Shown: positions 52,227 through 64,000, counted from the stretch's first letter. The stretch: 64,000 nt of DNA from Rouxiella aceris (GCF_012933545.1 NZ_JAADJU010000014.1:62001-126000); one strand, 5' to 3'. Made by a program: numbers and translations. The notes: generated from the letters alone by a model not told the origin.

Positions 52227-54662
52227 ATGAGTGCAATAGCGGTTGCAGCGCCGGCAGGAAGTCGGCAGTTACACAAGTTTGGCGGTAGCAGTCTGGCCGA
52301 TGTGAAATGTTATCTTCGCGTGGCCGGCATTATGGCTGAATATGGCAATCCCGGCGATATGATGGTGGTTTCTGCCGCAGGCAGCACCACCAATCAGCTG
52401 ATCAGCTGGTTGAAGCTCAGTCAGACGGATCGTATTTCGGCGCATCAGGTGCAGCAAGCGCTGCGCCGTTATCAAACGGAATTGATCACCGGGCTGGTGC
52501 CGGTGGAAATGTCCGAACCGCTTATTGCCTCATTTATTCAGGATCTTGAACGTCTGGCGGGATTGCTTGATGGCAAGGTGACCGATGCCGTCTATGCCGA
52601 AGTTGTCGGCCATGGCGAAATCTGGTCGGCCCGTCTGATGGCCGCGCTGCTGTCGAAAATGGACCTGCCCGCCGCCTGGCTGGATGCCCGCGATTTTCTG
52701 CGTGCGGAACGCGCAGCGCAGCCGCAGGTGGATGAAGGTCGTTCTTATCCGCTGCTGCAACAGCTGTTAGCGCAGCATCCTCAGCAATATCTGGTGGTCA
52801 CCGGTTTTATCTCGCGCAATGAAGCCGGTGAAACCGTGCTGTTGGGGCGTAACGGCAGTGACTACTCGGCCACACAGATTGGCGCGCTGGCCGGTGCCAG
52901 TCGGGTAACCATCTGGAGCGATGTCGCCGGGGTTTATAGCGCCGACCCGCGCAAGGTGAAAGACGCCTGTCTGCTGCCGCTGTTGCGTCTGGACGAAGCC
53001 AGTGAACTGGCGCGTCTGGCGGCACCGGTGTTGCACACCCGCACTCTGCAGCCGGTCTCCGGCAGCGATATCGATTTACAACTGCGTTGCAGCTATCAGC
53101 CGGAGCAGGGATCAACCCGTATTGAGCGGGTGCTGGCCTCGGGTACCGGAGCGAAGATTGTCACCAGTCATGATGATATCTGCCTGATTGAACTGGAAAT
53201 TGCTCCGCAACATGATTTTGCGCTGGCGCAGAAAGAGGTGGAACTGCTGCTTAACCGGGCGCAGGTAAAACCGCTGGCTACCGGGGTACACGCCGACCGC
53301 AATCTGTTGCAGCTGTGCTACACCTCCGAAGTGGTCAACAGTGCGTTGAAGGTCTTGCAGGACGCGGAATTGCCGGGCCGTCTGCAACTGCGTGAAGGGC
53401 TGGCGCTGGTGGCGCTGGTGGGGGCCGGGGTGTGTAAAAACCCGCTGCACAGCCATCGTTTCTATCAGGAACTGAAAGATCAACCGGTGGAATTTGTCTG
53501 GCAGGCGGAAGACGATATCAGCCTGGTGGCGGTATTGCGCTTGGGGCCAACGGAGCATTTGGTGCAGGGTCTGCACAAAACCCTGTTCCGCGCCGAAAAA
53601 TGCATTGGTTTAATGCTGTTTGGCAAAGGCAATATCGGTTCGCGCTGGCTGGAGCTGTTTGCCCGCGAACAAAAGAATATCTCCGCCCGCAGCGGCTTTG
53701 AATTTGTGCTGGCTGGCGTGGTGGACAGCAAACGCAGCCTGCTTAATTACGAAGGCCTGGATGCCAGTCGTGCCTTGGCATTCTTTGCTGATGAAGCCTG
53801 CGAACATGACGAAGAGTCACTGTTCCTGTGGATGCGTGAGCACCCTTACGACGATCTGGTGGTACTGGACGTCACCGCCAGCGCCGAGCTTGCCGATCAG
53901 TATCATGATTTTGCCAGTTACGGCATTCATGTGATCAGCGCCAATAAATTGGCCGGTGCTTCGTGCAGCAGCAACTATCGTCAAATTCGTGATGCCTTTG
54001 CCAAGACCGGGAGCCATTGGTTGTATAACGCTACCGTCGGCGCAGGCTTGCCAATCAACCATACGGTGCGCGATTTGCGCGACAGCGGTGACAGCATTCT
54101 GGCGATCAGCGGGATATTCTCCGGTACGCTATCTTGGCTGTTTCTGCAGTTTGATGGCACCCAGCCGTTTACCGAGCTGGTGGATCTTGCCTGGCAACAG
54201 GGGCTGACCGAACCTGATCCGCGGGTCGATCTCTCGGGTCAGGACGTGATGCGTAAAATGGTCATTCTGGCGCGCGAAGCCGGTTACGATATCGAGCCGA
54301 ATCAAGTGCGCGTCGAGTCGCTGGTGCCGCCAGACTGTGAAAGTGGCTCGGTGGATCAATTCTTTGAAGGGGGAGAGGCGCTTAACCAGCAAATGCTGCA
54401 ACGCCTTGAAGCCGCCAGAGAGATGGGTCTGGTGCTGCGCTATGTGGCGCGTTTTGATGCCAATGGCAAAGCGCGAGTCGGGGTCGAGGCGGTGCGTGAA
54501 GACCATCCTCTGGCCTCTTTGCTGCCTTGCGACAACGTCTTTGCTATCGAAAGCCGCTGGTATCGTGACAATCCTTTAGTGATCCGCGGACCGGGTGCCG
54601 GTCGTGACGTGACCGCAGGCGCGATTCAGTCCGATCTTAACCGTCTGGCACAATTGCTGTAA
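52227..54662 (+). CDS. metL: Bifunctional aspartokinase II / homoserine dehydrogenase II
   Basis: Methionine-branch enzyme catalysing two steps of the aspartate pathway. It has 811 residues. N-terminal kinase domain has HKFGGSSLADVKCY and GRNGSDYSA. A central ACT-like regulatory region follows. The C-terminal dehydrogenase starts near residue 460 with the NAD fold MLFGKGNIGSRWLEL, followed by SANKLAGAS, GAGLPINHTVRDLRDSGD and GRDVTAGAIQSD. Coupled to metB. Confidence 0.98.
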   Translation: MSAIAVAAPAGSRQLHKFGGSSLADVKCYLRVAGIMAEYGNPGDMMVVSAAGSTTNQLISWLKLSQTDRISAHQVQQALRRYQTELITGLVPVEMSEPLIASFIQDLERLAGLLDGKVTDAVYAEVVGHGEIWSARLMAALLSKMDLPAAWLDARDFLRAERAAQPQVDEGRSYPLLQQLLAQHPQQYLVVTGFISRNEAGETVLLGRNGSDYSATQIGALAGASRVTIWSDVAGVYSADPRKVKDACLLPLLRLDEASELARLAAPVLHTRTLQPVSGSDIDLQLRCSYQPEQGSTRIERVLASGTGAKIVTSHDDICLIELEIAPQHDFALAQKEVELLLNRAQVKPLATGVHADRNLLQLCYTSEVVNSALKVLQDAELPGRLQLREGLALVALVGAGVCKNPLHSHRFYQELKDQPVEFVWQAEDDISLVAVLRLGPTEHLVQGLHKTLFRAEKCIGLMLFGKGNIGSRWLELFAREQKNISARSGFEFVLAGVVDSKRSLLNYEGLDASRALAFFADEACEHDEESLFLWMREHPYDDLVVLDVTASAELADQYHDFASYGIHVISANKLAGASCSSNYRQIRDAFAKTGSHWLYNATVGAGLPINHTVRDLRDSGDSILAISGIFSGTLSWLFLQFDGTQPFTELVDLAWQQGLTEPDPRVDLSGQDVMRKMVILAREAGYDIEPNQVRVESLVPPDCESGSVDQFFEGGEALNQQMLQRLEAAREMGLVLRYVARFDANGKARVGVEAVREDHPLASLLPCDNVFAIESRWYRDNPLVIRGPGAGRDVTAGAIQSDLNRLAQLL

Positions 54663-54670
54663 GGCTCTTT

Positions 54671-54698
54671 CCCCCTGTGCTTATTTGCACCGGGGGAT
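54671..54698 (+). terminator. Hairpin after metL
   Basis: TCCCCC-T-GTGC pairs with GCAC-C-GGGGGA around TTATTT, with one internal mismatch. No good T run follows, so it may be a weak terminator or mRNA end stabiliser. Confidence 0.55.
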
Positions 54699-54799
54699 GT
54701 TCATTCCGTTAATCAACTTGAAATTCTTTCAATTTGGGTGAAGATTAATCATAACGCGAATGCATTTTTGAGTTGACTCTTCAGGCGACTTCCGTCATT

Positions 54800-54831
54800 T
54801 TCTATCTATACGTTTAGACGTCTAGACGCTT
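54800..54831 (+). promoter_or_regulatory. Tandem met boxes of metF
   Basis: Consecutive 8-mers TTCTATCT, ATACGTTT, AGACGTCT (perfect consensus) and AGACGCTT, about 75 bases upstream of metF. Confidence 0.9.
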
Positions 54832-54898
54832 AAATTTAAATAAGCCAAATTATTCACGCTTGTCAGGCGGGGATAACACCAAGTGATGCACGAGGTAG

Positions 54899-55804
<906 letters not shown>

Positions 55805-55824
55805 TTAGCTGCAGATATATAAAA

Positions 55825-55846
55825 AAACCGGCCTGATGGCCGGTTT
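55825..55846 (+). terminator. metF terminator hairpin, left copy (loop inverted)
   Basis: AAACCGGCC-TGAT-GGCCGGTTT. The right copy at 55978-55999 has the same stem but loop ATCA, so the two copies are in inverted orientation here, unlike the direct copies at A and B. Confidence 0.8.
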
Positions 55847-55977
55847 GAGTTTGATGACAAAGTCGTCTTGATGATCGAGATACCCGGGCATAGCACACCT
55901 AGGGGCGCTCCGGCGGGCAAGCCCGCTACGACCCCAACGGTGCACTCTCCCTAATAACGGACTTTGTCAGCAGTCTG
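55847..55977 (+). repeat. 131-bp terminator-nested palindromic repeat, copy C
   Basis: Same length and orientation as copy B, with two base differences in the left arm (GACAAAG for GACCAAG, and GATCGAG for GAGCGAG). Flanked by the metF/ppc terminator stem on both sides, so the whole 175-base block folds as a single nested palindrome. Confidence 0.92.
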
Positions 55978-56002
55978 AAACCGGCCATCAGGCCGGTTTT
56001 TT
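55978..56002 (+). terminator. Bidirectional metF/ppc terminator, right copy
   Basis: AAACCGGCC-ATCA-GGCCGGTTT followed by further T residues. Confidence 0.85.
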
Positions 56003-56056
56003 AACTGATACCCTAACCGGGGAACAACTGCTACCGCATAAACCGGTGACGACCTG

Positions 56057-58702
56057 CTAGCCAGTATTACGCATACCGGCAGCCACACCGGCAATGGTCA
56101 CCATCAGCGCTTGTTCTACCCGCGCATCCAGCTCGCCTTGTTCCTCAAGCTCACGGGAACGGTGCAGCAGTTCGGCCTGCAACACGTTCAGTGGGTCAGT
56201 GTAGACGTTACGCAGCGCAATGGATTCGGCAATCCACGGTAAATCAGCCATCAAATGGTCATCGTTGGAGATAGCCAGAACCACCTTGATATCGCTGCTT
56301 AACTGGTCACGCAGTCGTTGACCCAGTGGCCACAACTCTTTGCTGACCAGACGCTGATCGTAGTATTCCGCCAGCCACAGGTCGGCTTTGGCAAAGACCA
56401 TTTCCAGCATACCAATACGCGTAGAGAAGAACGGCCAGTCATGGCACATCGACTCCAGCTCATCGCGTTTACCGGCATCCACCACCGCTTGCAGACCGGC
56501 ACCGGCACCCAGCCAGGCTGGCAGCATCAAACGGTTTTGCGTCCAGGCGAAGATCCACGGAATGGCGCGCAGGCTTTCTACACCACCGCTGGCGCGGCGT
56601 TTGGCAGGGCGTGAACCCAGCGGCAATTTCGCCAGCTCTTGTTCCGGGGTGGCGGAGCGGAAGTAAGGCACAAAGTCTTTATCTTCACGCACGTAGCCAC
56701 GGTACATTTTGCAGGAAACCTCAGACAGCTGCTCCATGATATCCACCCAGGCTTTTTTCGGCTCTGGTGGTGGTAACAGGTTGGCTTCGAGGATCGCTCC
56801 GGTATAGAGCGCCAGGCTGCTGATGGTGACTTCCGGTAAACCGAATTTAAAGCGGATCATTTCGCCTTGTTCGGTGACACGCAGGCCGCCTTTCAGGCTT
56901 CCTGGTGGTTGTGACAGTAAGGCCGCATGTGCCGGTGCACCGCCGCGACCGATAGAGCCGCCGCGACCATGGAACAGAGTCAGTAATACGCCGGCTTTCT
57001 CACAGGTTTTAATCAAGGCATCTTGCGCACGGTACTGCGCCCAGGAGGCTGCCATCACACCGGCATCTTTGGCGGAGTCGGAATAACCGATCATCACCAT
57101 TTGTTTGCCCTGGATAACGCCGCGATACCAGTCAATGCTTAGCAACTGGGTCATAACCTCGTCGGCATTGTTCAGGTCTTCCAGCGTTTCAAACAACGGG
57201 GCGACCGGCATGGCGAACGGACAACCGGCTTCTTTAAGCAGCAAATGCACGGCCAGCACGTCTGACGGGGTACGCGCCATGGAGATAACATAAGCGGCAA
57301 TCGAACCTTCTGGCGCTTCGGCGGCCACCAGGCAGGTATCCAGCACTTCTTTGGTGTCGGCGCTTGGCGTCCAGTGGCGCGGCACCAGTGGGCGTGGAGA
57401 ATTCAGTTCGCGGATCAGGAATGCCTGTTTATCGCTTTCCGACCAGCTCTCGTAGTCGCCCAAACCGAGGAAACGGGTGATTTCGGCAATGGCCAGGGTA
57501 TGGCGGGTGCTTTCCTGACGCAGATCGATGCGCACCAGTGGCACACCAAAGCAACGTACGCGGCGCAAGGTATCGAGCAGCTGGCCGTTGGCGATAATGC
57601 CCATATTGCAGGCCAGCAGCGACTGGTAGCAGGCATACAGCGGTTCCCACAGCTGATCGTTATGCATCAGCAGATCTTTGGGTTGCGGCAGATTCTCGCC
57701 TTTCAGGCGCGCTTCCAGATAAACCTGGGTCGACAGTAACTGACCGCGCAGGTCTTTCATGATGGTGCGATAAGGTTCTACCACCTCTTCGCCGCCGGCG
57801 CGTTCACGCAGTTCTGGCGTCGATTCGGTCATCGACAGTTCTGAGATCAGGATCTGCACATCGCGCAGGAACAGATCGGTGGCTTTCCAGCGGCTCAGCA
57901 GCAGCACGCGACGGGTGATTTCCGCCGTCACATTCGGGTTGCCGTCGCGGTCACCGCCCATCCAGGAGGTAAAGCGGATCGGTACCGCTTCTACCGGCAT
58001 TTTGTAGTCCAGCGAGGTTTCCAGCTGTTCGTTGAATTCGCGCAGGAAAGCCGGAACCCCTTCCCACAGGCTATTTTCAACGACGGCAAAGCCCCACTTG
58101 GCTTCATCCACCGGTGAAGGGCGGATTTTACGGATTTCATCCGTATGCCATGACTGGGCGATAAGCTGACGCAGGCGACGCATAATCTGCTTGCGTTCAT
58201 AGTCGGCCAGATCGTTATGGTCGAGCTGTTTCAGACAGCTGTTCACTTCCACCAGTTTATGGATCAGGGTGCGGCGGGCAATTTCCGTCGGGTGCGCGGT
58301 AAGAACCAGCTCGATAGACAGCGCTTCAACGGCGTCACGTAATTGCTGATCCGAAAGATTTTTAGATTTCAGACGATCGAAAAGCAGCGCCAGTGCTTCA
58401 GGATTGCTGGCGGCTTCACCGTGCGGGGAGATGCTGTGATACTGCTCGGCCACGTTGGTCAAATTTAAAAACTGACTGAAGGCGCGAGCAACAGGCAGTA
58501 ATTCGTCATTGGATAAATTTTGCAGCGTTGTCAGCAATTCCTGACGATCGGCTTCATTACCCGCACGTGAGGATTTGGACAACTTACGGATCTTCTCGAC
58601 GCGATCAAGGATATGCTCTCCCAACGTATCTTTGATCGTATCTCCAAGCAGCTTGCCCAGCGTGCTGACATTACTTCGCATTGCGGAATATTGTTCGTTC
58701 AT
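56057..58702 (-). CDS. ppc: Phosphoenolpyruvate carboxylase
   Basis: Anaplerotic enzyme: PEP plus bicarbonate gives oxaloacetate; activated by acetyl-CoA, inhibited by aspartate. It has 881 residues, full length. Catalytic His137 is in [14 protein letters not shown]. The second catalytic block is [14 protein letters not shown], and [10 protein letters not shown] precedes it. The C-terminus VAAGMRNTG is the family ending that forms the aspartate/catalytic pocket. Confidence 0.98.
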   Translation of the reverse strand: MNEQYSAMRSNVSTLGKLLGDTIKDTLGEHILDRVEKIRKLSKSSRAGNEADRQELLTTLQNLSNDELLPVARAFSQFLNLTNVAEQYHSISPHGEAASNPEALALLFDRLKSKNLSDQQLRDAVEALSIELVLTAHPTEIARRTLIHKLVEVNSCLKQLDHNDLADYERKQIMRRLRQLIAQSWHTDEIRKIRPSPVDEAKWGFAVVENSLWEGVPAFLREFNEQLETSLDYKMPVEAVPIRFTSWMGGDRDGNPNVTAEITRRVLLLSRWKATDLFLRDVQILISELSMTESTPELRERAGGEEVVEPYRTIMKDLRGQLLSTQVYLEARLKGENLPQPKDLLMHNDQLWEPLYACYQSLLACNMGIIANGQLLDTLRRVRCFGVPLVRIDLRQESTRHTLAIAEITRFLGLGDYESWSESDKQAFLIRELNSPRPLVPRHWTPSADTKEVLDTCLVAAEAPEGSIAAYVISMARTPSDVLAVHLLLKEAGCPFAMPVAPLFETLEDLNNADEVMTQLLSIDWYRGVIQGKQMVMIGYSDSAKDAGVMAASWAQYRAQDALIKTCEKAGVLLTLFHGRGGSIGRGGAPAHAALLSQPPGSLKGGLRVTEQGEMIRFKFGLPEVTISSLALYTGAILEANLLPPPEPKKAWVDIMEQLSEVSCKMYRGYVREDKDFVPYFRSATPEQELAKLPLGSRPAKRRASGGVESLRAIPWIFAWTQNRLMLPAWLGAGAGLQAVVDAGKRDELESMCHDWPFFSTRIGMLEMVFAKADLWLAEYYDQRLVSKELWPLGQRLRDQLSSDIKVVLAISNDDHLMADLPWIAESIALRNVYTDPLNVLQAELLHRSRELEEQGELDARVEQALMVTIAGVAAGMRNTG

Positions 58703-59065
58703 ATAACCCCTGACCCGTTTCTTTGTATGATTTTTATATCTTGTAAATAACTTTCACCCGTAAGGCGCTAACGCCTCTGTCTATCCGGCCTTCATGGCGA
58801 TGTTCAGTCATCCAATGCCACTCGGCAATGTCCTATCCCATGGCCCGTTCAGGGCACTTTGGCGGCATCGCTCATTGTCGGACAAGGTTTGCCTGTAGGA
58901 ACTTACCGCAAAAAACCTATTCTGCTCATTAGAAAAACGCCAATTTTCCTAAAGTCGCTGAAATTTAATTACAGCCCGCAGGTTATTAGTGCAGCTAATT
59001 AGCTGGTTTGTACAATATCAAAGGGCATCGCCAGATGCCCCCTTTAGTTGTGTTGTTTTATTCTA
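58703..59065. other. ppc/argE intergenic region
   Basis: 363 bases. It includes the ppc promoter region (right of 58703) and the argE terminator hairpin (59020-59045). I saw no ORF with a ribosome site and no long palindrome in the middle. Confidence 0.5.
59020..59045 (-). terminator. argE terminator
   Basis: AAAGGGCATC-GCCA-GATGCCCCCTTT, about 20 bases after the argE stop on the minus strand, with a short T run on exit. Confidence 0.75.
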
Positions 59066-60211
59066 TCAATGATGACAAAAGTGGTGGACAACCTGTGTTA
59101 TCAGCTCGCGAGTCGGTTTGATAAAGGCGGTATCGAGAAATTCATCCGGCTGATGGGCCTGTTCGATAGAGCCTGGACCTAATACCAGCGTCGGGCAAAG
59201 TTGCTGTATAAAGGGCGCTTCAGTACAGTAGTTAACAATTTCCGTTTCTGTTCCCAACAGTTTCTCAACAACCTGAACCAGACGGTGGTCCGGCGGACAC
59301 TCATAGCCCGGGATCGGCGGATGCAAGGCTTCGACGGTCAGACGACCAGGCCAGCGGCTGCTGACAGGTTCCAGCGCTTCATTAAGTAAGGCGTCCAAAT
59401 CCGACAGTGTCAAGCCTGGCAGCGGGCGAATATCCATATGCAGTTCACAGCAGGCGCAAATACGGTTGGGGGCATCGCCACCGTGGATATGACCAAAGTT
59501 CATGGTCGGATAAGGGATGGCAAAGCCGCTATGGTTGTAGCGCGTTTTCAGCGTATTGCGCAGTTCCATCAGATGGGTGATCGAGTCGTGCATCAGTTCA
59601 ATGGCATTAACGCCACGGCTGGGATCGCTGGAGTGGCCGGACTGACCGACGATACGGATGGCATTGGAGATATGGCCCTTATGGGCACGAACCGGCTTGA
59701 GCGAGGTGGGTTCACCGATAATTGCACAGTCAGGACGCAGGGACGAGGTTTGGGCAAAGTAGCTGGCACCGGCCATGGTGGTTTCTTCATCGGCGGTGGC
59801 GAGGATATACAGCGGCTTGCTCAGTTTCTCGGGTTCAATATCGCGCAACGCATCGAGAATAAAGGCGAAAAAGCCCTTCATATCGGCAGTACCCAGACCG
59901 TAGAGCTTGTTTTCGTGCTCCGTCAGGGTAAAGGGATCGCGGGTCCAGCGGCCATCGTCAAAAGGTACCGTATCGGTATGTCCGGCGAGTAGCAAGCCGC
60001 CAGCGCCTTCACCGATACTGGCCAGCATATTGAATTTATTACGCGTATCAGGCACCGGCTGGATTTCCACTTTAAACCCCAAATCGGCAAACCAGCCTGC
60101 CAACAAGTTGATTAGGGTTTCATTGCTCTGATCCAGTGCGCTGTCGGTGGCACTGATCGACGGCGTGGCAATTAACGCACGGTATAGCTCAATAAATGGA
60201 GGTAATTTCAT
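59066..60211 (-). CDS. argE: Acetylornithine deacetylase
   Basis: Zinc M20 peptidase-family enzyme: N-acetylornithine to ornithine, fifth step of arginine synthesis. It has 381 residues from [20 protein letters not shown]; 16 upstream codons overlap the operator region. Metal ligands are in [14 protein letters not shown] and [11 protein letters not shown], and [15 protein letters not shown] continues the site. Divergent from argCBGH, sharing paired arg boxes. Confidence 0.98.
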   Translation of the reverse strand: MKLPPFIELYRALIATPSISATDSALDQSNETLINLLAGWFADLGFKVEIQPVPDTRNKFNMLASIGEGAGGLLLAGHTDTVPFDDGRWTRDPFTLTEHENKLYGLGTADMKGFFAFILDALRDIEPEKLSKPLYILATADEETTMAGASYFAQTSSLRPDCAIIGEPTSLKPVRAHKGHISNAIRIVGQSGHSSDPSRGVNAIELMHDSITHLMELRNTLKTRYNHSGFAIPYPTMNFGHIHGGDAPNRICACCELHMDIRPLPGLTLSDLDALLNEALEPVSSRWPGRLTVEALHPPIPGYECPPDHRLVQVVEKLLGTETEIVNYCTEAPFIQQLCPTLVLGPGSIEQAHQPDEFLDTAFIKPTRELITQVVHHFCHH

Positions 60212-60242
60212 CTTCACTGTTGACAGCCTTTGGTTAGGGTAA

Positions 60243-60281
60243 TATAAATATTCATGCATTTAATGTGAATAAAAATACATT
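60243..60281. promoter_or_regulatory. Paired arg boxes (ArgR operator) between argE and argC
   Basis: Two 18-bp boxes separated by 3 bases, the standard spacing. Cores are TAAATATTCATGCA (60245-60258) and TGAATAAAAATACA (60266-60279), close to TGAAT-N4-ATTCA. ArgR-arginine hexamers bound here would repress both divergent operons. Confidence 0.82.
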
Positions 60282-60456
60282 AAGCCGGTTCGTAAGGAAA
60301 CCCCAAAAACAGCGGGTTCTCCACAAGAGCAACAACTGCACAAACTGGCTGAATTTCACGGGCTTCTGATGTCGAAACATCGCAAGTCCACAATTTTATA
60401 AAGCGTACGCTGTGTAAGACATTACGCACATCACGCCGAGAAGGTGACCAGACCCC

Positions 60457-61461
60457 ATGTTGAATACGCTGATTGTTGGTGCAAGCGGTTATGCCGGAGC
60501 TGAACTCGCGCTCTACCTGAATCGTCACCCACATATGAACATAACCGGTTTAACGGTTTCAGCGCAAAGTGCAGATGCAGGAAAATTGCTTTCCGACTTG
60601 CACCCTCAGCTTAAAGGCATTGTCGATCTGCCTGTTTTGCCATTAGAAAATGTCGCCGAAGCGGCAAAAGGCGTCGACGTGGTTTTTTTAGCCACCGCCC
60701 ATGAAGTCAGCCACGATCTGGCCCCGCAGTTTCTGGCCGCCGGTTGCGTGGTCTTTGATTTATCCGGCGCGTTCCGCGTTAACGACCCGGCGTTCTATAC
60801 CCAATATTATGGCTTTGAACATCAGCATACCGACTGGCTGGAAAAGGCGGTCTATGGTTTGGCCGAATGGCAGGCAGAAGCGATCAAGCAGGCGCAGCTG
60901 ATTGCAGTGCCGGGATGTTATCCCACGGCGGCGCAGCTGGCGCTGAAGCCGCTGGTGGATAACCAGTTGCTCAATAACGACCAGTGGCCGGTGATCAACG
61001 CGACCAGTGGTGTAAGTGGTGCCGGGCGTAAAGCCAGCCTGGGTAACAGTTTCTGCGAAGTCAGCCTGAAACCTTACGGTATTTTCAATCATCGCCACCA
61101 TCCGGAAATCAGCAGCCATTTAGGTATTCCGGTGATCTTTACCCCGCACCTGGGCAATTTTCCGCGCGGTATCCTTGAGACCATCACTTGCCGGTTGAAA
61201 GCCGGTGTCACCGCGCAGGACGTGGCTGAGGCTTATCACAACGCCTATCAGGGAAAACCGCTGATACGTTTATATAGCAAAGATGTCCCGGCGCTGAAAA
61301 ACGTGGTCGGTTTGCCATTTTGTGATATCGGCTTTGCAGTGCAGGGGGAACATCTAATTGTGGTCGCGGCAGAAGATAATCTGCTGAAAGGAGCCTCATC
61401 CCAGGCTATCCAGTGTCTTAATCTGCGGTTTGGCTTTCCGGAAACCCAGTCACTGTTTTGA
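60457..61461 (+). CDS. argC: N-acetyl-gamma-glutamyl-phosphate reductase
   Basis: NADPH-dependent third step of arginine synthesis. It has 334 residues. Rossmann [10 protein letters not shown] is at 8-17; the thioester Cys154 is in [19 protein letters not shown] holds a catalytic His. First gene of argCBGH, 175 bases downstream of the arg boxes, so its mRNA has a long leader. Confidence 0.98.
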   Translation: MLNTLIVGASGYAGAELALYLNRHPHMNITGLTVSAQSADAGKLLSDLHPQLKGIVDLPVLPLENVAEAAKGVDVVFLATAHEVSHDLAPQFLAAGCVVFDLSGAFRVNDPAFYTQYYGFEHQHTDWLEKAVYGLAEWQAEAIKQAQLIAVPGCYPTAAQLALKPLVDNQLLNNDQWPVINATSGVSGAGRKASLGNSFCEVSLKPYGIFNHRHHPEISSHLGIPVIFTPHLGNFPRGILETITCRLKAGVTAQDVAEAYHNAYQGKPLIRLYSKDVPALKNVVGLPFCDIGFAVQGEHLIVVAAEDNLLKGASSQAIQCLNLRFGFPETQSLF

Positions 61462-61631
61462 TAAAGTGGCCTGATTACAAAATGTTATAGCATCAGTTAC
61501 AGATTATTTTCATATTAATATCCCGCCCTGAGCGTTTATTCAGCGCGACAGGGATGGTAGATTAAACCAAATTCAACCTGAAGCCGTTTGCAAGGCGACA
61601 GGGCAATCAATAGGTTGAGGCGCAAACAGCT

Positions 61632-62405
61632 ATGGATCCGTTAGTCATTAAATTAGGTGGCGTGTTACTGGACAATGAAGAAGCGCTTGAGCGTCTGTTC
61701 ATGGCACTGGTCACTTATCGCAAAGAATATCAGCGCCCGCTAGTGATTGTTCATGGTGGCGGTTGTCTGGTGGATGAACTGATGAAACGGCTTAATCTGC
61801 CGGTCGTCAAAAAAGCCGGCCTGCGTGTTACCCCTGCCGACCAGATTGATATTATCACCGGTGCGCTGGCGGGCAGTGCCAATAAAACGCTGCTGGCCTG
61901 GGCGGTAAAAAGCCATATCAACGCGGTGGGCCTGTCATTGGCCGACGGTGGTTCAGTCAGCGTTACCCAGCTTAATGAAGAACTCGGTTTTGTCGGCAAG
62001 GCCGAAGTCGGTTCTCCTACCCTGATCAACACCCTGACCGCGGCCGGTTATCTGCCGATTGTCAGTTCCATCGGCATTACCGCCGAAGGTGAACTGATGA
62101 ACGTCAACGCCGATCAGGCTGCTACAGCACTGGCGGCAACGCTGGGTGCCGATCTGATCCTGTTGTCGGACGTCAGCGGCATCCTCGACGGCAAAGGTCA
62201 ACGTATGCCGGAAATCACCGCCGCCAAAGCCGAAGAGATGATTGAGCACGGCATTATTACCGATGGCATGATTGTTAAAGTGCATGCTGCTCTCGATGCG
62301 GCGCGCGCGTTAGGACGCCCGGTTGATATCGCCAGCTGGCGTCATGCCGAGCAATTGCCCGCGCTGTTTAACGGCGTCGCCATCGGCACACGTATTCTGG
62401 CTTAA
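61632..62405 (+). CDS. argB: Acetylglutamate kinase
   Basis: Second step of arginine synthesis. It has 257 residues, amino acid kinase fold. [16 protein letters not shown] at the N-terminus holds the phosphate-binding Lys and Gly, and [12 protein letters not shown] follows. [13 protein letters not shown] is the nucleotide site. The short form, lacking the N-terminal helix of arginine-sensitive kinases, suggests insensitivity to arginine feedback as in E. coli. A 170-base gap after argC could hold a minor promoter. Confidence 0.97.
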   Translation: MDPLVIKLGGVLLDNEEALERLFMALVTYRKEYQRPLVIVHGGGCLVDELMKRLNLPVVKKAGLRVTPADQIDIITGALAGSANKTLLAWAVKSHINAVGLSLADGGSVSVTQLNEELGFVGKAEVGSPTLINTLTAAGYLPIVSSIGITAEGELMNVNADQAATALAATLGADLILLSDVSGILDGKGQRMPEITAAKAEEMIEHGIITDGMIVKVHAALDAARALGRPVDIASWRHAEQLPALFNGVAIGTRILA

Positions 62406-62503
62406 GCCTGGCTCAGGCGTACTGACTCTGTGCGCCCGATCCGTAACCCATTATTTAAGCGCTGAAAAATCAGCGCGCAGACAGATATTTTAAGGAAATT
62501 ATC

Positions 62504-63724
62504 ATGGCAGCAACTAAAGGCATCAGCAAAATTGTTCTGGCTTATTCCGGGGGTCTGGATACCTCAGCTATCATTCCCTGGCTGAAAGAGAACTACGGTG
62601 ACTGCGAAGTGGTGGCATTCGTTGCCAACATTGGTCAGGATCAGGCCGACCTGGAAGGTATCGAACAAAAAGCGCTGCGTACCGGTGCTTCTGAATGTCA
62701 CGTTGTTGATCTGCGTGAAGAGTTTATCAAAGACTACGTCTACCCGGTGCTGAAAAGCGGCGCGCTGTATGAAGGCAGCTATCTGCTGGGTACTTCAATG
62801 GCCCGTCCATTGATCGCCAAAGCGCAGGTTGAGCTGGCGCTGAAAGTCGGTGCCGATGCCCTGTGCCACGGCGCAACCGGTAAAGGTAACGACCAGGTGC
62901 GTTTTGAAACCACCTACACCGCCCTGGCTCCACAGCTGAAAGTGGTGGCACCATGGCGTGAGTGGGATCTGCGTTCCCGTGAAGCGCTGCTCGACTATCT
63001 GAAAGAGCGTAATATCCCGACCACTGCCTCGCTGGAAAAAATCTACAGCCGTGATGAGAATGCCTGGCATATCTCCACCGAAGGTGGCGTGCTGGAAAGC
63101 CCATGGAATGCTTCTAACAAAGACTGCTGGGCCTGGACCGTTGCCCCTGAAGATGCGCCAAACGAAGCCGAAATGGTCAGCATTAAAGTGGTCAAAGGTG
63201 AAGTCGTGGCGGTTAACGGCCAGGAAATGAGCCCGTTCAAATGTCTGGAAGCCCTGAACACCCTGGGTGTGAAACACGGCGTTGGTCGTATCGATATCGT
63301 TGAAAACCGTCTGGTGGGCATCAAGTCTCGCGGTTGCTACGAAACCCCGGGCGGCACCATTATGATGGCGGCACTGCGCGGCGTAGAACAGCTGGTGCTT
63401 GACCGTGACAGTTTCAAATGGCGTGAGCAGTTGGGCCTGGAAATGTCTTATGTGGTTTATGATGGTCGCTGGTTTGCTCCGCTGCGTGAGTCAATCCAGG
63501 CAGCCGCCGATTCCCTGGCGCAGGACGTTAACGGTGAAGTGATCGTTAAACTGTACAAAGGCACCGCCTCTGCTATTCAGAAAAAATCACCTAACAGCAT
63601 GTACTCTGAAGAGTTCGCTACCTTCGGTGAAGATGAAGTGTATGACCACAGCCACGCCGGTGGCTTTATCCGTCTGTTCTCACTCTCTTCACGTATTCGT
63701 GCGCTGAACGCCAAGAAAAAATAA
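62504..63724 (+). CDS. argG: Argininosuccinate synthase
   Basis: Citrulline plus aspartate plus ATP gives argininosuccinate. It has 406 residues. The ATP PP-motif SGGLDTS is at 15-21, [13 protein letters not shown] binds substrate, and ALCHG precedes it. It is the shorter (about 400 residue) bacterial type, not the approximately 450-residue E. coli type as I recall it, and lies within argCBGH, as in Yersinia and Serratia. Confidence 0.98.
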   Translation: MAATKGISKIVLAYSGGLDTSAIIPWLKENYGDCEVVAFVANIGQDQADLEGIEQKALRTGASECHVVDLREEFIKDYVYPVLKSGALYEGSYLLGTSMARPLIAKAQVELALKVGADALCHGATGKGNDQVRFETTYTALAPQLKVVAPWREWDLRSREALLDYLKERNIPTTASLEKIYSRDENAWHISTEGGVLESPWNASNKDCWAWTVAPEDAPNEAEMVSIKVVKGEVVAVNGQEMSPFKCLEALNTLGVKHGVGRIDIVENRLVGIKSRGCYETPGGTIMMAALRGVEQLVLDRDSFKWREQLGLEMSYVVYDGRWFAPLRESIQAAADSLAQDVNGEVIVKLYKGTASAIQKKSPNSMYSEEFATFGEDEVYDHSHAGGFIRLFSLSSRIRALNAKKK

Positions 63725-63823
63725 GCGACAGCACCACGCGCAGTATCAGGCGTGCAATATCCTTTGCACGCCTGCATCTCAGCAACAATCACTGTTCAAA
63801 AATTTAAGCTCGGGAGCATTATC

Positions 63824-64000
63824 ATGGCATTGTGGGGCGGACGCTTTAGTCAGGCAGCAGATCAGCGTTTCAAAGAATTGAATGACTCACTGCGGTTTGA
63901 TTATCGACTGGCTGAGCAGGATATCGTGGGCTCGGTAGCCTGGTCGAAAGCGCTGGTCACCGTAAATGTACTGACTGCCGAGGAACAGCAACAGCTGGAA
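63824..64000 (+). CDS. argH: Argininosuccinate lyase, N-terminal part (cut by window)
   Basis: Final step of arginine synthesis: argininosuccinate to arginine plus fumarate. Only the first 59 codons are inside the window, [20 protein letters not shown] onward, a diagnostic N-terminus. Start follows CGGGAG. Last gene of argCBGH. Confidence 0.97.
   Translation, partial: MALWGGRFSQAADQRFKELNDSLRFDYRLAEQDIVGSVAWSKALVTVNVLTAEEQQQLE

Noticed and set aside
52283-52295. GGCGGTAGC motif resembling an ops/JUMPstart element
   Set aside because: It lies within metL coding sequence as codons for FGGSS, far from any polysaccharide operon start.

Overview
This window is a 64 kb stretch of chromosome from a gammaproteobacterium of the order Enterobacterales. 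Gene order follows the E. coli rph-pyrE-to-argH arc in blocks. Several traits point to a Serratia/Rahnella/Rouxiella/Yersinia-type organism (Yersiniaceae) rather than E. coli: argG sits inside argCBGH, the LPS core cluster is of the Klebsiella/Serratia kind (waaE, wabG, wabH, wabN-like), and an ERIC-like repeat is present. The genus is inference; no rRNA or species marker is present. I saw no tRNA or rRNA gene, CRISPR array, prophage or intact insertion sequence.

Layout: (1) 1-6.7 kb holds housekeeping genes: rph (5' cut)-attenuator-pyrE, slmA, dut, coaBC, radC, rpmB-rpmG, mutM and coaD. (2) 6.7-18.4 kb is the LPS inner/outer core locus: waaE, waaA, wabH, wabG and waaQ on the minus strand; a wabN-like deacetylase and a GT9 glycosyltransferase on the plus strand; then a waaZ-like gene, waaC, waaF and hldD on the minus strand. 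No O-antigen ligase (waaL) is present. (3) 18.7-29 kb: kbl-tdh (threonine catabolism), yibQ-envC-gpmM (cell division and glycolysis), yibN-grxC-secB-gpsA-cysE, trmL. (4) 29-36 kb: the cpxRA/cpxP envelope stress module with the CpxQ small RNA, a probable remnant of fieF, pfkA, sbp, tpiA and yiiQ. (5) 36-50 kb: fpr, glpFK with glpX, zapB, rraA, menA, hslVU, ftsN, cytR, priA and rpmE. (6) 50-64 kb: the met regulon (metJ, metBL, metF with met boxes), ppc, and the divergent argE/argCBGH cluster with paired arg boxes; argH is cut by the window end.

The most unusual signal is a family of three 131-bp palindromic repeats (1131-1261, 34486-34616, 55847-55977). Every copy has the same length. Every copy lies between convergent genes and sits exactly between two copies of that locus's own Rho-independent terminator hairpin. 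The hairpin differs at each locus, so the element appears to enter terminators and duplicate them, giving a nested super-hairpin.

Other points of interest are a degenerate fieF fragment between cpxP and pfkA, a strongly folded rpmB leader, a strong hairpin and heat-shock-like promoter upstream of hslVU, and large palindromes in the glpF-zapB, wabH-waaA and dut-slmA gaps. Coordinates of repeats and motifs were read by eye, and family assignments rest on remembered family sequences, not on database searches.
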